DNA of 8,628 nucleotides from DAOPMC01 sp035392025 (GTDB taxonomy: Bacteria; Bacillota_I; Bacilli_A; RF39; UBA660). Below the pieces are notes generated by a model. That model was given only the letters and a program-made list of their open reading frames with translations, was not told where the DNA came from and searched no databases. The position numbers and the translations under genes were made by a program. The DNA lies in the NCBI GenBank assembly GCA_035392025.1, contig DAOPMC010000034.1:1-8628 (forward strand). The letters run 5' to 3'. Below, one piece after another: positions 7,318-8,628 of the stretch (position 1 is the first letter of the stretch; the number at the start of each line of letters is the position of its first letter).

Positions 7318-8499
7318 ATGAAAATTAAATTAGGAGTTTTGTTTGGTGGAGAAAGCGTTGAACATGAAGTAAGCATTATCTCGGCAATTCAGGCAATTGA
7401 ACATTTGGATAGTGATAAATATGATGTTTATCCTATTTACATTACTAAGGATAAAGAATGGTATTACGGATCATATTTGACAAATTTAGATGTCTTTAAA
7501 GACATGAGTTTAGTAAAAAGATATGCTAAGAAGGTAGTCTTAATTAACAAAGATGGGAGATTTGTTTTACAATCTTTAGGATTATTTAAAAAAGAAGTTG
7601 TGGAACTTGACTTAATTTTTCCAATAGTTCATGGAACTCATGTTGAAGATGGTACACTTCAGGGATATCTAGAAACCATAGGAATTCCATATGTTGGATC
7701 TGATGTGTATGCATCTGTTGTTGGTCAAGACAAAGTATTTATGAAACAAATCTTTGATGCTGAAGGTATTCCAACACCAAAATATATTTGGTTTTTAAGC
7801 AGTGATTATACAAACAATGAAAATGAAATTATTGATAAAGTTAATAGTTTTAGTTTTCCAGTGTTTGTAAAGCCATCAAAGTTAGGATCTTCAGTTGGAA
7901 TTGCTAAAGTTGAAAAAAAAGAAGATTTAGATGATGCAATAGTAGAGGCAATGCAATATGATAAAAAAATTATTATTGAAGAAGGAATAAAAAATCTTAG
8001 AGAGGCTAATATTTCAGTACTTGGAAATGATGAATATCAAGAATTAAGTGAAATAGAGGAAGTATTTACAAATAGTAATTTCTTAACTTATTCTGATAAA
8101 TATCTTGGAGGTAAGAAAGGCAAAGGCTTTTCTAAAAAGGGTATGGCATCAGCATCAAGAAACATTCCAGGAGATTTTGATGATAATTTACGAGATGAAA
8201 TTAGAATTAATGCCAAAAAAGTATTTAGAGCACTTAATATTAAAGGAGTTTGCCGCATTGATTTTTTAATTGATAATAAAGAAAAAAAAGTTTATGTTGG
8301 AGAAATTAATACCATACCAGGATCTTTATCATTCTATTTATGGGAACCAACCAATAAAAAATACAGTGAACTTTTAGATCAAATGATTGACATTGCAATT
8401 AAAGATTATAAGAGTAATAAAAAGATAGTATATTCTTTTGATTCAAATATTTTACAAAACTATAATGGTGTTAAGGGCTTAAAAGGGCTTAAAAAATAA
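7318..8499 (+). CDS. ddl: D-alanine--D-alanine ligase
   Basis: This cytoplasmic ATP-grasp ligase joins two D-alanines, consuming ATP, to make the dipeptide that MurF adds to the peptidoglycan precursor. Numbered from the ATG at 7318 (393 aa): LFGGESVEHEVS carries the catalytic Glu15; FPIVHGTHVEDGTLQG (101-116) is the first-substrate region; KPSKLGSSVG holds the ATP-site lysine and Ser191; the omega loop has LTYSDKYLGG with Tyr262; CRIDFLID supplies Arg313 and Asp315; VGEINTIPGS supplies Glu329 and Asn331 for metal and carboxylate binding. By family knowledge, Tyr in the DxKY motif marks true D-Ala-D-Ala ligases, whereas Phe there in Leuconostoc, or a His in VanA, goes with D-lactate use. A vancomycin-sensitive D-Ala-D-Ala terminus is therefore predicted. 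The protein is longer than E. coli DdlB (306 aa) through internal loops and a C-terminal extension of roughly 30 residues. The preferred start is the ATG after AAGGAGTGA. It is the second gene of the hydrolase unit and is followed directly by a terminator. Confidence 0.97.
   Translation: MKIKLGVLFGGESVEHEVSIISAIQAIEHLDSDKYDVYPIYITKDKEWYYGSYLTNLDVFKDMSLVKRYAKKVVLINKDGRFVLQSLGLFKKEVVELDLIFPIVHGTHVEDGTLQGYLETIGIPYVGSDVYASVVGQDKVFMKQIFDAEGIPTPKYIWFLSSDYTNNENEIIDKVNSFSFPVFVKPSKLGSSVGIAKVEKKEDLDDAIVEAMQYDKKIIIEEGIKNLREANISVLGNDEYQELSEIEEVFTNSNFLTYSDKYLGGKKGKGFSKKGMASASRNIPGDFDDNLRDEIRINAKKVFRALNIKGVCRIDFLIDNKEKKVYVGEINTIPGSLSFYLWEPTNKKYSELLDQMIDIAIKDYKSNKKIVYSFDSNILQNYNGVKGLKGLKK
8475..8494 (+). 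repeat. Perfect 10-bp tandem repeat at the 3' end of ddl
   Basis: GGGCTTAAAA occurs twice head to tail (8475-8484 and 8485-8494), just before the stop at 8497-8499. The unit length is not a multiple of three, so the copies are read in different frames as part of VKGLKGLKK. Gain or loss of one unit would change only the last few residues and the stop position. It lies in the dispensable-looking C-terminal tail. Confidence 0.8.
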
Positions 8500-8503
8500 A
8501 TTT

Positions 8504-8527
8504 AAAATGCTGTAAAAGCATTTTTTT
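8504..8527 (+). terminator. Rho-independent terminator after ddl
   Basis: AAAATGCT (8504-8511) pairs with AGCATTTT (8517-8524) as an 8-bp stem with a 5-nt loop, merging into seven consecutive T (8521-8527). It begins 5 nt after the ddl stop. This closes the hydrolase-ddl unit before the next promoter. Confidence 0.8.
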
Positions 8528-8549
8528 ATTTATGAATAGTAAAAAGATA

Positions 8550-8579
8550 TTAAATTAAAAATATATGTTATGTTATACT
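8550..8579 (+). promoter_or_regulatory. Extended -10 promoter for the gene at the right edge
   Basis: TGTTATACT at 8571-8579 fits TGnTATAAT with one mismatch in the hexamer. The -35 is weak: TTAAAT at 8550-8555, 3 of 6, spacer 18. Transcription would start near 8586, about 17 nt before the ATG at 8603. Confidence 0.5.
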
Positions 8580-8602
8580 AAATATATAAAGTAGGTGAAT
8601 GT

Positions 8603-8628
8603 ATGAAGGATTCAATGGGGAGTGTAGT
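8603..8628 (+). CDS. Start of a further gene, cut by the window edge
   Basis: An ATG at 8603 lies 4 nt after AGGTGA (8593-8598), the same Shine-Dalgarno form used by the hydrolase gene. Eight complete codons are visible, MKDSMGSV, with no stop before the edge. The upstream terminator at 8504-8527 and the promoter-like element at 8571-8579 support a new transcription unit. Eight residues do not allow any function to be assigned. Confidence 0.6.

Noticed and set aside
138..8499. Alternative genetic code with UGA read as Trp
   Set aside because: None of the five complete genes ends in TGA, which is suggestive, but all eight PolC tryptophans and the other Trp codons are TGG, and the 1434-codon polC contains no in-frame TGA. 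Five stops are too few to infer reassignment.
1..8628. CRISPR array, tRNA, prophage, toxin-antitoxin or defence genes
   Set aside because: No regularly spaced repeats, cloverleaf, integrase or defence-family motifs are visible; the recognised genes are housekeeping or surface proteins.

Overview
The window reads as chromosomal DNA from a very AT-rich, wall-forming member of the Firmicutes/Bacillota or a related Mollicutes-like lineage. PolC, the Gram-positive replicative polymerase, restricts it to that broad group. The base composition is roughly a quarter G+C by eye. All genes use strong AGGAGG-type ribosome binding sites. Tryptophan is written TGG throughout and no gene contains in-frame TGA, so the standard bacterial code (table 11) applies and this is not a UGA=Trp Mycoplasma. 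A D-Ala-D-Ala ligase implies peptidoglycan. An uncultured gut-type Bacilli lineage (RF39-like) would fit, but that is inference and a low-GC Clostridium-like organism is not excluded.

Layout, all genes on the + strand. Positions 1-42 are distinctly richer in G+C and may be the end of an upstream gene or the terminus of a mobile element. A monocistronic unit follows: an extended -10 promoter flanked by a 14-bp direct repeat, a 340-aa membrane-anchored protein with three bacterial Ig-like (Big_2-type) domains (138-1160), and a terminator (1238-1277). Next comes a two-gene unit: an unrecognised 281-aa protein (1341-2186), then 11 bp later full-length polC (2198-6502), closed by a 13-bp perfect-stem hairpin (6515-6552). 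The third unit has its -35 inside that hairpin: a small alpha/beta hydrolase (6580-7305) and ddl, D-alanine--D-alanine ligase (7318-8499), closed by a clean terminator (8504-8527). A further promoter and RBS lead into a gene whose first eight codons are visible (8603-8628).

Functionally the window combines chromosome replication (PolC, with polymerase, proofreading exonuclease, PHP, zinc module and C-terminal clamp-binding motif all visible), cell-wall precursor synthesis (Ddl) and a surface-exposed Ig-like protein. The four transcription units share one promoter style: TGnTATAAT-like extended -10 elements with poor -35 boxes, placed so close to the start codons that predicted 5' leaders are only about 9-21 nt.

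No intergenic stretch exceeds 300 bases; the longest is 1161-1340. I see no tRNA, rRNA, CRISPR array, riboswitch or complete transposable element. Most of the window is ordinary housekeeping DNA. The least explained parts are the unknown gene coupled to polC, the atypical first 30 bases and the repeat pair around the first promoter.
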